Shown piece after piece: positions 8,098 to 16,783 of a stretch of 39,838 bases of DNA; position 1 is the first letter of the stretch; each line of letters starts with the position of its first letter. The notes below the pieces were generated by a model. It was not told where the DNA came from. It saw only the letters and a list, made by a program, of their open reading frames with translations, and searched no databases. A program made the translations under genes and the position numbers. Source of the stretch: Pirellulales bacterium (lineage in GTDB: Bacteria; Planctomycetota; Planctomycetia; Pirellulales; Thermoguttaceae); the NCBI GenBank assembly GCA_016936015.1, contig JAFGPV010000186.1:1-39838 (forward strand), read 5' to 3'.

Positions 8098-9156
8098 TTA
8101 TTGAAGCCACTGCTCCCGATGCTCGGCGACGAAGGCGTCGTCGTTCAAATGCGGGTAGGCCGCGTACACGCGGTCGATCTCTTCCTTCTGGCCGGGGCTG
8201 AGGTCCTCGCGGGGATTCAGGCACCACGTCCCTTCCAGCAGCCCCTGGCGGCGGAGGACCTCGTGGATGCCCGCGATGCATCCGGCGAAATTGTGGGCGG
8301 TGTCGAAAAACGCGGCGTTGCAGTCGGTGACCTCCACGCTCCGGCAAAGCATCTCCGGAGGAACGTCGGCGTCGGTGTCAACCAGCCGGCGGCACTCCTC
8401 CAGAAGTTCGACGGCCCGGTGCGTCCAGACGGCCCAGTGCCCCAGCAGGCCGCCGACGATCCGGCGCTGGACGGTCCGGCCGCCGAGGTAAAAGCGGAAG
8501 GGCGTCAGCAGATCGAGGACGATGCTATCGTCGTTGCCGGTGTACAGCGCCACGTCCTCCCGACCCGACTCCGCCGCGGCCCGGATCACGTCCAGGGTCT
8601 GGTAGCGGTTGAAGGGGGCGATTTTAATCCCCACCACCGCCTCGATCTCCAGAAATTGCCGCCAGAACCGGTAGGGCAACACCCGGCCGCCCACGGCCGG
8701 CTGCAAGTAGAATCCCATCAGCGGAATGACCTCGGCCACCGCCCGGCAATGGGCCAGCAGTTCCTTTTCCTCCGCGTCGCACATCGCCCCCAGGCTGAGC
8801 AGCCCCAGGGCGTAGCCTTCCTCCCGGAGGATGCCGGCCTCGGCGACGGCCTGCGGCGTCCGGCCGCAGACGCCGGCAATGCGGATCAGCGGTTCGCCGC
8901 GGGTGCGCTCCGCCCGAGCCATCTCTTCGGCCGCCAGTTGCAGCACGGGCCGGAACAGGCCGACCGCCGGATCGCGGATCTCGAATTGGGTGGTGTGGAC
9001 GCCGACGGCCAGGCCGCCCGCTCCCGAGGCAAGATAGTAACGGCTCAGCGCCCGCTGCCGGCGCTCGTCCAGGCGGCGCTGACTGTTCAGGGCGAGCGGG
9101 TGGGCGGGAATGACGACGCCCCGTTGCAGGACACGTTGAATTTTCGGATCAATCAT
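8098..9156 (-). CDS. Dihydrodipicolinate synthase/N-acetylneuraminate lyase family protein
   Basis: A 352-residue TIM-barrel of the DapA/NanA aldolase superfamily. The Schiff-base lysine lies in 'VVGIKIAPFNRYQTLD' (about residue 180) and the catalytic Tyr in 'MGFYLQPAVGG' (about 155). The usual GxTGE loop is replaced by 'AVGVHTTQFEIRD' (about 55), so the pyruvate-carboxylate loop differs from true DapA. The start is ATG 9156; an upstream extension in the same frame reads back through the M20 gene and is not credible. Its first 8 bases overlap the end of the M20 gene (ATGATTGA), so the two are surely translated together. Members join or split pyruvate with aldehydes or act as dehydratases; the partner deacylase suggests breakdown of an acylated amino or sugar acid. 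Specific substrate unknown. Confidence 0.88.
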   Translation of the reverse strand: MIDPKIQRVLQRGVVIPAHPLALNSQRRLDERRQRALSRYYLASGAGGLAVGVHTTQFEIRDPAVGLFRPVLQLAAEEMARAERTRGEPLIRIAGVCGRTPQAVAEAGILREEGYALGLLSLGAMCDAEEKELLAHCRAVAEVIPLMGFYLQPAVGGRVLPYRFWRQFLEIEAVVGIKIAPFNRYQTLDVIRAAAESGREDVALYTGNDDSIVLDLLTPFRFYLGGRTVQRRIVGGLLGHWAVWTHRAVELLEECRRLVDTDADVPPEMLCRSVEVTDCNAAFFDTAHNFAGCIAGIHEVLRRQGLLEGTWCLNPREDLSPGQKEEIDRVYAAYPHLNDDAFVAEHREQWLQ

Positions 9157-10360
9157 GGCAGTAGGTCTTGATAAATTGATAGAGGATTTCGATAGCCTGG
9201 TGGAATTGATCGAGGGAGATCCATTCGTCGGCAGTGTGCGCCTGCTCGATCCGGCCCGGTCCGAAGACCACCGCCGGCGTGCCGGCTTGGGCGTAAAAGG
9301 CCGCATCGGTGGCATAGGGCGCACCTAGCAGCCGGCACCGGCCGGTCGCCTCGCGCACCACGCCGGCCAACCGCTCGGCCAGGTCCCGGTTCTTCTCGCC
9401 CGACAAGGGCGGCGCCTGCATGTAAGGCGGATCGTGCCGGGCGGGCGGCTCCAAGGCGGCTTCCCGTCCGAGATAGTCCAGCAACTCCCGCCGCCGAGCC
9501 TCCGCGTCCTCGCCGGGCGGTACGCGAATCTCGATTTCGATCTCACACCGCTCGGGAACGATGTTCACGCAGGTTCCCCCGTGGATGGTGCCGACGTTCA
9601 GCGCCGCCGGTCCGCAAAGCGGATGCGCCGGCAGCCGGGCGATCACCTCGCGATCGTAGCGCTGGACGGCCGAAAGCACGCCGGCCATCTTGTAGATGGC
9701 GTTGCCGCCCGAGTGAGGCTGCGAGACGTGGGCGGCCCGCCCCTGCGTCGTGCAGCGCCAACGGAGGACTCCGCGATGGGCCGTAATCACGTCCAGTCCG
9801 GTCGGTTCGGCCACCACGGCCGCGTCGGGAGGCCGGGGAAACATCGGGCAGGAACCGGTGGCCCAGAGCGCAGTCAGCGCCGCGGCGCCGGAAAGGCGGT
9901 ACTCCTCATCCGCAGTGCAGGCCATGACGACCGTCGGCATTCCCCGGGGCCGCTCCCCGGTCAGCCGGACCAGCACGGCCAACATGGCCGCCATCCCGCC
10001 CTTGACGTCGCAACTGCCCCGGCCGAAAAGTTTCCCGTCGCGGACGATCGGAGTCCACGGATCGACCGTCATTCCTTCCCCGGAAACCGTGTCCTGATGC
10101 GCGTCCAGCAGCAGCAAACGGCCGCCCCGTTCGGGAGGAACCGAACCGGGCAGTTGCGCGATCAGATTTTCCCTGCCGGGCGCAATCCTCTGCCGGAACG
10201 TGGGCAGTCCGAGACCCTGGAAGAATTGTTCCAGGTAGTCCGTCATCCGCACCTCGCCAAAAGGCGGCTGATTCTCCTCCCGTCCCGAGGGATTGACGCT
10301 GGGTATGGAAACCAAGTCGCTCAGCAATGTCACCGGATCGAACTCCATCGCCTTCATCAT
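9149..10360 (-). CDS. M20 family metallopeptidase/deacylase (ArgE/DapE type)
   Basis: A protein of about 403 residues with the complete M20 zinc site: 'LLLLDAHQDTVSGEGMTVD' (His and the following Asp), 'LFGRGSCDVKGGMAAML' (bridging Asp), 'CTADEEYRLSG' (general base Glu and metal Glu), 'GRAAHVSQPHSGGNAI' in the dimerisation lid, and 'FGPGRIEQAHTADEWI' (C-terminal metal His). The family removes acyl groups from amino acids or cleaves small peptides in the cytoplasm (acetylornithine deacetylase, succinyl-diaminopimelate desuccinylase). I chose the ATG at 10360 (10357 and 10348 are also possible); the longer frame to 10591 is not family-like and reaches toward the tRNA terminator. First gene of a two-gene unit with the DapA-like gene. 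Substrate unproven, so no gene symbol. Confidence 0.9.
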   Translation of the reverse strand: MMKAMEFDPVTLLSDLVSIPSVNPSGREENQPPFGEVRMTDYLEQFFQGLGLPTFRQRIAPGRENLIAQLPGSVPPERGGRLLLLDAHQDTVSGEGMTVDPWTPIVRDGKLFGRGSCDVKGGMAAMLAVLVRLTGERPRGMPTVVMACTADEEYRLSGAAALTALWATGSCPMFPRPPDAAVVAEPTGLDVITAHRGVLRWRCTTQGRAAHVSQPHSGGNAIYKMAGVLSAVQRYDREVIARLPAHPLCGPAALNVGTIHGGTCVNIVPERCEIEIEIRVPPGEDAEARRRELLDYLGREAALEPPARHDPPYMQAPPLSGEKNRDLAERLAGVVREATGRCRLLGAPYATDAAFYAQAGTPAVVFGPGRIEQAHTADEWISLDQFHQAIEILYQFIKTYCHD

Positions 10361-10612
10361 ACCACAATCGACCACAACGTGTTTACCGCTTGTCGGAGAG
10401 ACAAACGAAGCGGAGCTATTATAAAAGCCCTTTGACCTATTGCAAAGACGCCCGGGATCGTCACCGGATCCGCCGAATCCGTTGCGGTTATCAGGACGCC
10501 GCCGATTGTTCTCTCTGAGGCGTTCGCCCGGCAAAGCAAACCCGCAGAACGATCGATCCAGAACCGTCCAAGAACCTGACCGGCTCCTCAAGAAAAGAGG
10601 AACCTCGAAGCA

Positions 10613-10650
10613 GAAAAGGCCCCCAAGAGAATTCCAAGGAGGCCTTTCTC
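10613..10650 (-). terminator. Rho-independent terminator of tRNA-Ser
   Basis: On the minus strand, 18 bases after the tRNA, GAAAGGCC is followed by a spacer and GGGGGCCTTTTC, giving a stem AAAGGCC/GGCCTTT with extra pairing inside and a short T-run at the end. Confidence 0.7.
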
Positions 10651-10667
10651 AATTCCCGATTTCAAAG

Positions 10668-10749
10668 CGGAGGGCACGGGGCTCGAACCCGCAACCCCTT
10701 ACGGGGCACCACATTTCCAGTGTGGCCGCTAGCCATTCGCTTACCCTCC
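10668..10749 (-). tRNA. tRNA-Ser (anticodon GGA)
   Basis: On the minus strand the sequence folds as a class II tRNA. The acceptor GGAGGGT pairs with GCCCTCC (last pair T-G), the anticodon stem CCACA/TGTGG encloses the loop CTGGAAA with anticodon GGA, the long variable arm is CCCC-GTAA-GGGG, and the T stem GCGGG/CCCGT encloses TTCGAGC. The discriminator is G and no CCA is encoded. It reads UCC and UCU serine codons. The 5' border could be one base further (10750), as a C there pairs with the final G. Confidence 0.93.
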
Positions 10750-10979
10750 GGAAAACGCATGTCCTTGCTGCCGTTGTACTTGCGGCATTGCTGCGAAATG
10801 CCCCCTTCCTAAGCATCGATGCCGGATCGGGCCTTCCAACATTGCCGACTACACTTATTTTAGCACAAGAATGGCCATCGCAAAGGTGGCCGAGCACTTT
10901 CCTTGAAATCGGTGCGGGGAAAGGATAACATGGTCATCTGTATACATTGCCCTCTTTTCACTATGCTGGATTGAACACC

Positions 10980-11527
10980 ATGACGAAAGTGATTTCTAGC
11001 GAGCGAAAATCCGCGGTGCTCACACCATCCAGTTTAGCCTGTCTGGCGCATGTTCCCACGATTATTTTTACAGCCGGTTGCGCTCACGAGTGCCGGTACT
11101 GTTACGCGCGCAGCTACCTGACGAACCCCGGTGATGGCAAGGTCCGATTTTTACGAACACCCTTGCCAAACTGCAAGAAGAGCTGCGGCACAAACGCAAG
11201 AAGCCGGCGATGGCGTATTTCAGTCCGTCGAGCGATCCGTTTCAGCCGGTTCCCGAAGTCCTGGATATGACCTATGAGGTGTTCCGGTTTCTCTTGGAGT
11301 CCGACATCGGAGTGGCCTTTGTCACCAAAGGGCGGATTCCCAAGCGGCACCGCGAACTTTTTGCCGCCTTCGCGCCGCTGGTCCAGGGGCGGATCGGACT
11401 GATTACGCTCGACGCGGGAACTGCCGCCGCATTGGAACCTTACGCGGCCCCACCGGAAATTCGACTCTCACTAGCGGTCAGCAGAAATGGTCGCAACGTG
11501 GTCCGCATCCCGAGGCCCAACTCGTGA
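10980..11527 (+). pseudogene. Frameshifted SPL-like radical SAM protein
   Basis: Frame one from the ATG at 10980 gives 'LTPSSLACLAHVPTIIF' and the radical SAM cluster motif 'TAGCAHECRYCYARSYL' (CxxxCxxC). After 'NPGDGKVRF' the match moves to another frame, which gives 'TNTLAKLQEELRHKRKKPAM' then 'AYFSPSSDPFQPVPEVLDM' and 'FVTKGRIPKRHRELF'. One extra T in the run at 11148-11152 would join the two. The second frame ends at 11527, soon after 'PPEIRLSLA', short of the usual length of spore-photoproduct-lyase-like proteins (about 300 or more residues). So the gene has both a one-base deletion and a lost 3' part, or the first is a sequencing error. Members use an iron-sulfur cluster and S-adenosylmethionine; the function of this subgroup is unknown. 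It borders an AT-rich stretch. Confidence 0.75.
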
Positions 11528-12227
11528 TTGCCGAAAAGGCGGCATGGGGATTGTTCGGCAAATTGGCAACCAATCATTCAACAGGGGTATGCAATTACAC
11601 TTGGCGAATGGGTGCAAGAGAATTTTAACGAACGTGAATCACCAATCGATCGTATCGCATGGACACACACCACATGGGTGATACGCAAAACAAGCATATT
11701 ATTTCGCATAACAACACTATACTCTCGGGCAATAACAATTATAGTAGGAGAAGCCACATATAATATATCACACATATTAACTGTCTGCCTTTTGTCCGTT
11801 TCGGTTCGATAAACGCAATAGGGCTTTTTATTGGCCGAGAGGATTTCTTCATAACCAACCAAGTCGAGGTAGCGTTTTTTTCTAGGTGCTTCGTTCGGAA
11901 AAGTAACGCGGCTTTTCGCTTCGTCATTGAGTTGGCGGACAGGACATGTGATTGATGTCCGAGTCATCCCAGCAGCGGATATTCCGTGACGCGCGGTTGC
12001 TTTTCCGTTAGTGCACCCGTGGATTATTCGCAAATTTACGCTGAAAGATATTGTTATTGCCTATCGTGCAATCCGGATCCATCGGATGGTGGATCCGGCA
12101 AATGAATAATCCAGACTTTTCAGTGTGTTGAGAAACGGGTTTCTGCGACGGAGTGCAGGAACGGGATGAAAATTCACGGAGGAATATGGTTTTCACTTTG
12201 GTGGATCCACTTTGGAGGTTATCAGCA
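11528..12227. other. AT-rich gene-poor stretch
   Basis: About 700 bases clearly richer in A and T than the surroundings (especially 11690-11900). Across the end of the radical SAM remnant a third frame gives 'PEAQLVIAEKAAWGLFGKL' (about 11500-11560), which looks like coding but has no start or family I know. The minus-strand frame 11578-12033 includes 'KKRYLDLVGYEEILSANKK'; I do not recognise it and do not call it. Possible decayed insertion. The end holds the promoter of the PEP-CTERM gene. Confidence 0.4.
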
Positions 12228-14009
12228 ATGAGGTTACTTATCAGTTTGTCTCTGTGTGTGATGCTCGGTGCAATCGCGGCGCCATTGTACGCTGAGGCCG
12301 TGACGGCCAATTGGACCAACGGCGTCGGTGACCGCGATTTCACCGCCGCGGGAAATTGGGACGCGGCGCGAGACGGCGTTAGCGCCGACACCTTGAACGT
12401 GAACCTGACGGAAACCGCTTCTCCGATTCTCAGTACGGCCAGCGTGGACGTCGCGGCGCTCTACGTGGGAACGGCCGCCCCCGGCGGAACGCTGACGGTC
12501 CAGAGTGGCGGCAGCGTGTCGTTGGTTGAGAATGGCCCTGTACAAATCGGCGCCGCTGCCGGAGTCACGGGCAACTTGACCATGACCGGCGGCACCCTTA
12601 CCTCGCCCTATTCAACAACCGCCGAAAGTGTCATGCGATGCGGTTACAACGGCGGCACGGGCTTCATGACGTTGACGGGCGATGCGGCCCTCAACCGAGG
12701 AACCCCGGAGTATAATATAGCGAACAACGGCAAGGGCGCGCTGACCTTTGGCGACGGGACGGGTAGCAGCGGCACGCTGATCGTCGGACAGGTCTCGACG
12801 GATAATCCCTATTTGAAGGTCGGGGGAAATATCACCTTGGGTAACGGCCCCGGCACAACCGGTGTAACCGGTGGAACCGCCGACGCCACCCTCCACTATG
12901 GCACGGTCGAAGACAGCAAGATCTATCTCGGTTGGGCGGGCGGCAGCGGCACGTATACCCAAACCGGCGGCACGACGAATTGCATCAAGCACACCTACCT
13001 GGGCGACGGCGTATCCGGCGTCACCAACACCGCCACGCTCAATCTGGAAGGCGGCGTCTATAAGACGACGTATATCCGCGTGTACGACAACGCTCAATCC
13101 GGGCTGACGGCCACCATCAATTTCGACGGCGGCACGTTGAGGGCACAACCCACCCGCAGCGGCGACAGCGCCGCCAACTTCATCGGGATCAACGGCTCGG
13201 GCACCGCCGGCACATTCAACGTCTATATCAAAGAAGGCGGGGCCACAATCGAGTCCCTCGACGACGCGGAGTATCCCGAGCATCCGACGACGATTTACCA
13301 TCGGACGATCAATGTTCCCCTACAGCACGGCGGCACGGATCCCATCGACGGCGGGCTGACGAAAGGAGGACACGGCGATCTGACCTTGACCGGCGCCAAC
13401 ACCTACACCGGCCCGACGAACATCGTCGACGGAACGCTGGTCCTCGGCGCCTCGGTGACGATCGCCAACTCGTCGCTCGTCGACGTGTTGAGCGGGGCGT
13501 CGTTCGACGTCTCCGCCAAAACGGCTTATGATCTCGTCGCTTCGCAGACCCTCGCGGGCGATGGTACCGTCGTCGGATCCGTGGTCGCCGCGGCCGGCAG
13601 CACCCTCGAGCCGGGACACAACGGCATCGGCACGCTGACGCTCACCGGCGATTTGACGCTCGACGACGGCGCGTTGCTCGGTTACGAGTTGGGCCCCGTA
13701 GCCGGCAGCGACGCGGTCTCCATGGCCGCCTCGACCCTGACGCTCAACGGCCAGGAGTTCAGCGATTTCACCTTCACCCCGGCCGCCGGCTTCGAGGCAG
13801 GCGTTTATACGCTGATCGACGCCGGCACGGTCTCCGGCAGCTTGAGCAGCAATCCCTCCGCATTGACCGGCATGGTCGGCGGCTGCAGCGCAACGTTGTC
13901 GGTTGAAGGCGACAACCTGGTGTTGACGGTTGTTCCCGAGCCTTCGATGTTCATCCTGATGGCGTTAGCCGGATTGGCCCTGGCGGCATTCCGACGTTGC
14001 CGCAACTAG
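12228..14009 (+). CDS. PEP-CTERM protein with autotransporter-type beta-strand repeats
   Basis: A 593-residue exported protein. The start at ATG 12228 is preceded by GGAGG at about 9 bases and gives a clean signal peptide ('LLISLSLCVMLGAIAAPLYA'). The body is Gly/Thr/Asn-rich; the repeat signature 'GGLTKGGHGDLTLTGANTYT' followed by 'GPTNIVDGTLVLGAS' (about residues 375-410) is the autotransporter-associated beta-strand motif. The C-terminus is a PEP-CTERM sorting signal: 'VVPEPSMFILMALAGLALAA' followed by 'FRRCRN', that is Pro-Glu-Pro, a hydrophobic helix and an Arg cluster. Such proteins are cut and anchored or released by an exosortase; none is in this window. Likely an outer-surface or matrix structural protein. 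A longer frame from 12153 lacks signal-peptide logic and is rejected. Confidence 0.92.
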   Translation: MRLLISLSLCVMLGAIAAPLYAEAVTANWTNGVGDRDFTAAGNWDAARDGVSADTLNVNLTETASPILSTASVDVAALYVGTAAPGGTLTVQSGGSVSLVENGPVQIGAAAGVTGNLTMTGGTLTSPYSTTAESVMRCGYNGGTGFMTLTGDAALNRGTPEYNIANNGKGALTFGDGTGSSGTLIVGQVSTDNPYLKVGGNITLGNGPGTTGVTGGTADATLHYGTVEDSKIYLGWAGGSGTYTQTGGTTNCIKHTYLGDGVSGVTNTATLNLEGGVYKTTYIRVYDNAQSGLTATINFDGGTLRAQPTRSGDSAANFIGINGSGTAGTFNVYIKEGGATIESLDDAEYPEHPTTIYHRTINVPLQHGGTDPIDGGLTKGGHGDLTLTGANTYTGPTNIVDGTLVLGASVTIANSSLVDVLSGASFDVSAKTAYDLVASQTLAGDGTVVGSVVAAAGSTLEPGHNGIGTLTLTGDLTLDDGALLGYELGPVAGSDAVSMAASTLTLNGQEFSDFTFTPAAGFEAGVYTLIDAGTVSGSLSSNPSALTGMVGGCSATLSVEGDNLVLTVVPEPSMFILMALAGLALAAFRRCRN

Positions 14010-14519
14010 ACAAGGACACGGTTTACATGCCGCATCGTTGATTCGATGATTCCGCTCTCGTTCAACCGAGAGGTCGTTTCCTCATTACTGTGTATACTGA
14101 CGATGACAAACCATCTTGTAATTGAAGATGTCGATTTGTTGCTCGATCAACTGAAGTTTCACTTCGTGCAATTTGCTTGAGGACTTCTAACAAAATGAAG
14201 TTCGTGGCTATTTTGAGTGCCACTGCCGGACAAGCCGGCAGTGGCACTCTCATTTTCTCAGAAGCTCAGGAACGACCTTTCTATTGCCGATCTGACCGCC
14301 AGAGAAAGAGGCACGGAACTGGCGTCTCCCTTGTTGCGAGAGGACCGGCATACTTACAAAACAGAGTTTCTTTGACGCGGCATAATGTACGGCAAGTATT
14401 GGACATTGCCTAAGATGCGAGCCGGCGATTCCTCGCGGATTCCCACCAGGTGTCGCTGGCGCCATGGGCGAAGGCGGTCGTCCCTGGTTCAGATCAAAAC
14501 GGGATGAATCCTCCAGGCT
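14010..14519. other. Intergenic region between convergent PEP-CTERM and rho genes
   Basis: About 510 bases that hold the strong hairpin listed at 14215-14249 and otherwise no recognisable gene or RNA. A loose stem (TTCAACCGAGAGG...) near 14060 might end the PEP-CTERM transcript; not certain. Confidence 0.45.
14215..14249. repeat. Perfect 15-bp hairpin (GAGTGCCACTGCCGG)
   Basis: Arms 14215-14229 and 14235-14249 are perfect inverted copies around a 5-base loop, followed on the plus strand by TCATTTTCTC. It lies between convergent genes and could work as a terminator in either direction. Its form (palindrome of a CCGG core with GTGCCAC flank) resembles the palindrome at 36309-36381 and may be another dispersed repeat. 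Confidence 0.8.
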
Positions 14520-15809
14520 TCAATCCCGCGAGCCGCCGATGAGGTTGATGAATTCCTGGTTGGATTTGAACTTCGCCAGCTTGGTGGTCAGTTGCTCCAT
14601 GGCCTCGACCGGGTGCATGGTGGCCAGGGTGCGGCGGAGCATGGTCACGGCGCGGAGCGTCTCGGGCGGCAGCAGTTTTTCTTCGCGGCGGGTGCCGGAC
14701 TGGCTGATGTCGATGGCCGGCCAGACGCGGCGGTCGGCCAGGCGGCGGTCCAGGACCAACTCCATGTTGCCGGTCCCCTTGAACTCCTGGAAGATCAACT
14801 CGTCCATCCGGCTGCCGGTGTCGACCAGGGCCGTGCCGGCGATCGTCAGCGAGCCGCCTTCCTCGAAGAGCCGGGCGGTGGCAAAGAGCTTTTTCGGGAT
14901 ATCCATCGCCTTGATGTCCACCCCGCCGGACATCGTTCGGCCGGTGTTGCCCACCCACTTATTGAACGCCCGGGCCAGGCGGGTGATGCTGTCCAGCAGC
15001 AGCACGACGTCTTTGCCCATCTCGGCCAGACGCTTGCAACGCTCGATGACGAACTGCGAGAGGCGGACGTGGCTTTCGATTTCCCGGTCGAGACTGCTGG
15101 CGACGACCTCGCCGTTGACGGCCCGGCGCATGTCGGTCACTTCCTCGGGCCGTTCGTCGATCAGGAGCACGATCAGCTTGACGTCGGGAAAATTCGTGGT
15201 GATTCCCAGGCTGATGTGCTGCAAGAGGATGGTTTTGCCGGCCCGGGGCGGGCTGACGATCAGCGCCCGCTGGCCCTTGCCCAGGGGAGTCAGCAGATCC
15301 ATCACCCGAGTGGTCAGCGGTTCGGGGCCGACCTCCAGGCGGAGCCAGAACTCGGGATTGATGGGCGTCTTTTCGTCGAAGGTCTTGATCTTGGGATATT
15401 CCTCGGGGGGGATGCCCTCCACGTCGGTCATTTCCCGCAGCCGGGGACCCTGGTTCCGCCGCGGTCCTTGGACCATCCCGCGGATGTAGAGTCCTTCGCG
15501 GAGGCAGTATTTTTCGATCATGCTGCCTGGGACGAAGGGATCGATCAGTTCGCGGGTGTAATTATTGTTCGGATCGCGGAGGAAGCCGTAGCCGTTCGGG
15601 TGCAGCTCCAGGACGCCGCCGCCGGGCTGCAGCGGCCCCGGTTCGCCGTTTTCGCCTTCATCCGGAGCGGCTCCGTTGGCGGTCTCGTAGAACTGGCGGG
15701 GTTTGGGCTGGGGCTTGAGGCTGCTGCCTCCGTACTTCTGCTGCATGCCCGAGACCATTCGTCCCCGTGGTCGTCCCCGTGGTTGTCTTCGTTTGCCCAT
15801 GTCTCTCAT
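14520..15809 (-). CDS. rho: Transcription termination factor Rho
   Basis: About 429 residues. After a short basic, Arg/Gly-rich N-terminal tail ('MGKRRQPRGRPRGRM') comes the cold-shock-like RNA-binding domain ('GGGVLELHPNGYGFLRDPNN', about residue 63), then the ATPase: 'RLEVGPEPLTTRVMDLLTPL', Walker A 'IVSPPRAGKTILLQHIS' (about 210), 'LLIDERPEEVTDMRR', Walker B 'DVVLLLDSITRLARAFN', and the Q/R-loop part 'GGSLTIAGTALVDTGSRMDE'. These are the invariant Rho motifs, including the secondary RNA site and the hexamer interface. Rho is a hexameric RNA helicase that ends untranslated transcripts. The ATG at 15809 has AAGGAC upstream; 15800 is an alternative. The longer frame to 15938 adds a non-family sequence. 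It stands alone, convergent with the PEP-CTERM gene. Confidence 0.97.
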   Translation of the reverse strand: MRDMGKRRQPRGRPRGRMVSGMQQKYGGSSLKPQPKPRQFYETANGAAPDEGENGEPGPLQPGGGVLELHPNGYGFLRDPNNNYTRELIDPFVPGSMIEKYCLREGLYIRGMVQGPRRNQGPRLREMTDVEGIPPEEYPKIKTFDEKTPINPEFWLRLEVGPEPLTTRVMDLLTPLGKGQRALIVSPPRAGKTILLQHISLGITTNFPDVKLIVLLIDERPEEVTDMRRAVNGEVVASSLDREIESHVRLSQFVIERCKRLAEMGKDVVLLLDSITRLARAFNKWVGNTGRTMSGGVDIKAMDIPKKLFATARLFEEGGSLTIAGTALVDTGSRMDELIFQEFKGTGNMELVLDRRLADRRVWPAIDISQSGTRREEKLLPPETLRAVTMLRRTLATMHPVEAMEQLTTKLAKFKSNQEFINLIGGSRD

Positions 15810-16783
15810 GCAGTTCCGTCCTTCACAGTGTAAGATGGTTCTCCCGTCCCGGAGAGGATCCGGGCGGAAAAAGGACAATACCATTTGAAAATAGAAAACA
15901 GCAAAATGCCTGTAACGAAAGCCCCTGGCCGGGATCAAATCCTTTCGGTTGTCCCGTGCTACGCTTTTTCAGCCGGTTCCCTTCGAGACCAAGTCTCATT
16001 GCGTGTTGACGCCTCGCAACGGCATAACAGGATGCGCGGGGAGCAACACGCTGTTTCGATCGGGAAAGCGTACTCAACCGATCTGCCAGTGCCGGAATCG
16101 CTTGCCGGGAGAACCGGATGCTCGGAAGACAGTCTACCAGCTATCTTAACCGATGACCGACCGGTGTCAAGCAGCAATCCAGGACCTTGGTAGGAATATG
16201 GGCGGAACGGTTCTTTCGTTCCCATCGGCAAGAATTCGGAAACGTTGCGTCATGCCTTGCTCTTGCCGTCGATACCCGTTTCCTCGATATGCCCTCCCCC
16301 GCGACAACCTCTCCCTCGGACAGGAATTACCAGGATCCGAAGGAACAGCTTCCAACACGTCGCGGGTTGAAAATGATTGTTTCGTGAGCGCCTCTGCCCC
16401 CAATGTTTTCTCCTGGAAAAATCCGTTGTTCTCCGTGATGAATCGAGCAACCCCGAGTGCAATCGAATTACACATTGCCTCTATATTAGGGAAATCCAAA
16501 CAATCAATCTGCGGGATATCCTGTATTGAGGCAGAGAAGCGACGGCCGTTAATCAGCCGCCTCAAACCCGGATTTTCCAGCCAAAATCCCCTAGCTCTTG
16601 GGGGTGATGCAACTTGCTGGATTCCAATTCCTTATACACTATTCTATCGAACGATTCAAGAGGAAAAAGGGGGTTTTGCCCGAATTTTCCAAAAACCTGC
16701 CTATATCCCTCGTAATCCGTAAATTTTAACATTATTTCTCCGCCGATCCGTCCGATAAATGAATGAGTACGAGGGTAGAAATT
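15810..16783. other. Long intergenic region, divergent promoters of rho and thioredoxin-YHS gene
   Basis: About 970 bases. The minus-strand frame 16167-16565 (TTG start) has a protein-like stretch ('IEAMCNSIALGVARFITENN') but no family, no ribosome site and an ordinary tail, so it is not called. No tRNA or known riboswitch seen. Given Rho autoregulation in many bacteria, a long leader for rho is possible but not shown. Confidence 0.4.

Noticed and set aside
8098-9156. N-acetylneuraminate lyase with the MFS gene as sialate transporter
   Set aside because: The GxTGE-type loop is altered and no NanE, NanK or sialidase is seen; the family call is kept general.
10361-10591. N-terminal extension of the M20 gene
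   Set aside because: Residues there do not resemble the M20 family and the reading comes close to the tRNA terminator.
11578-12033. 151-codon minus-strand frame in the AT-rich stretch
   Set aside because: No recognisable domain; open frame may be chance or decay.
12153-12227. Extended start of the PEP-CTERM gene
   Set aside because: It would place a charged stretch before the signal peptide and ignore the GGAGG site before ATG 12228.
16167-16565. 132-codon minus-strand frame between rho and the thioredoxin gene
   Set aside because: Partly protein-like but TTG start, no ribosome site, no family; kept only as a remark on the gap.
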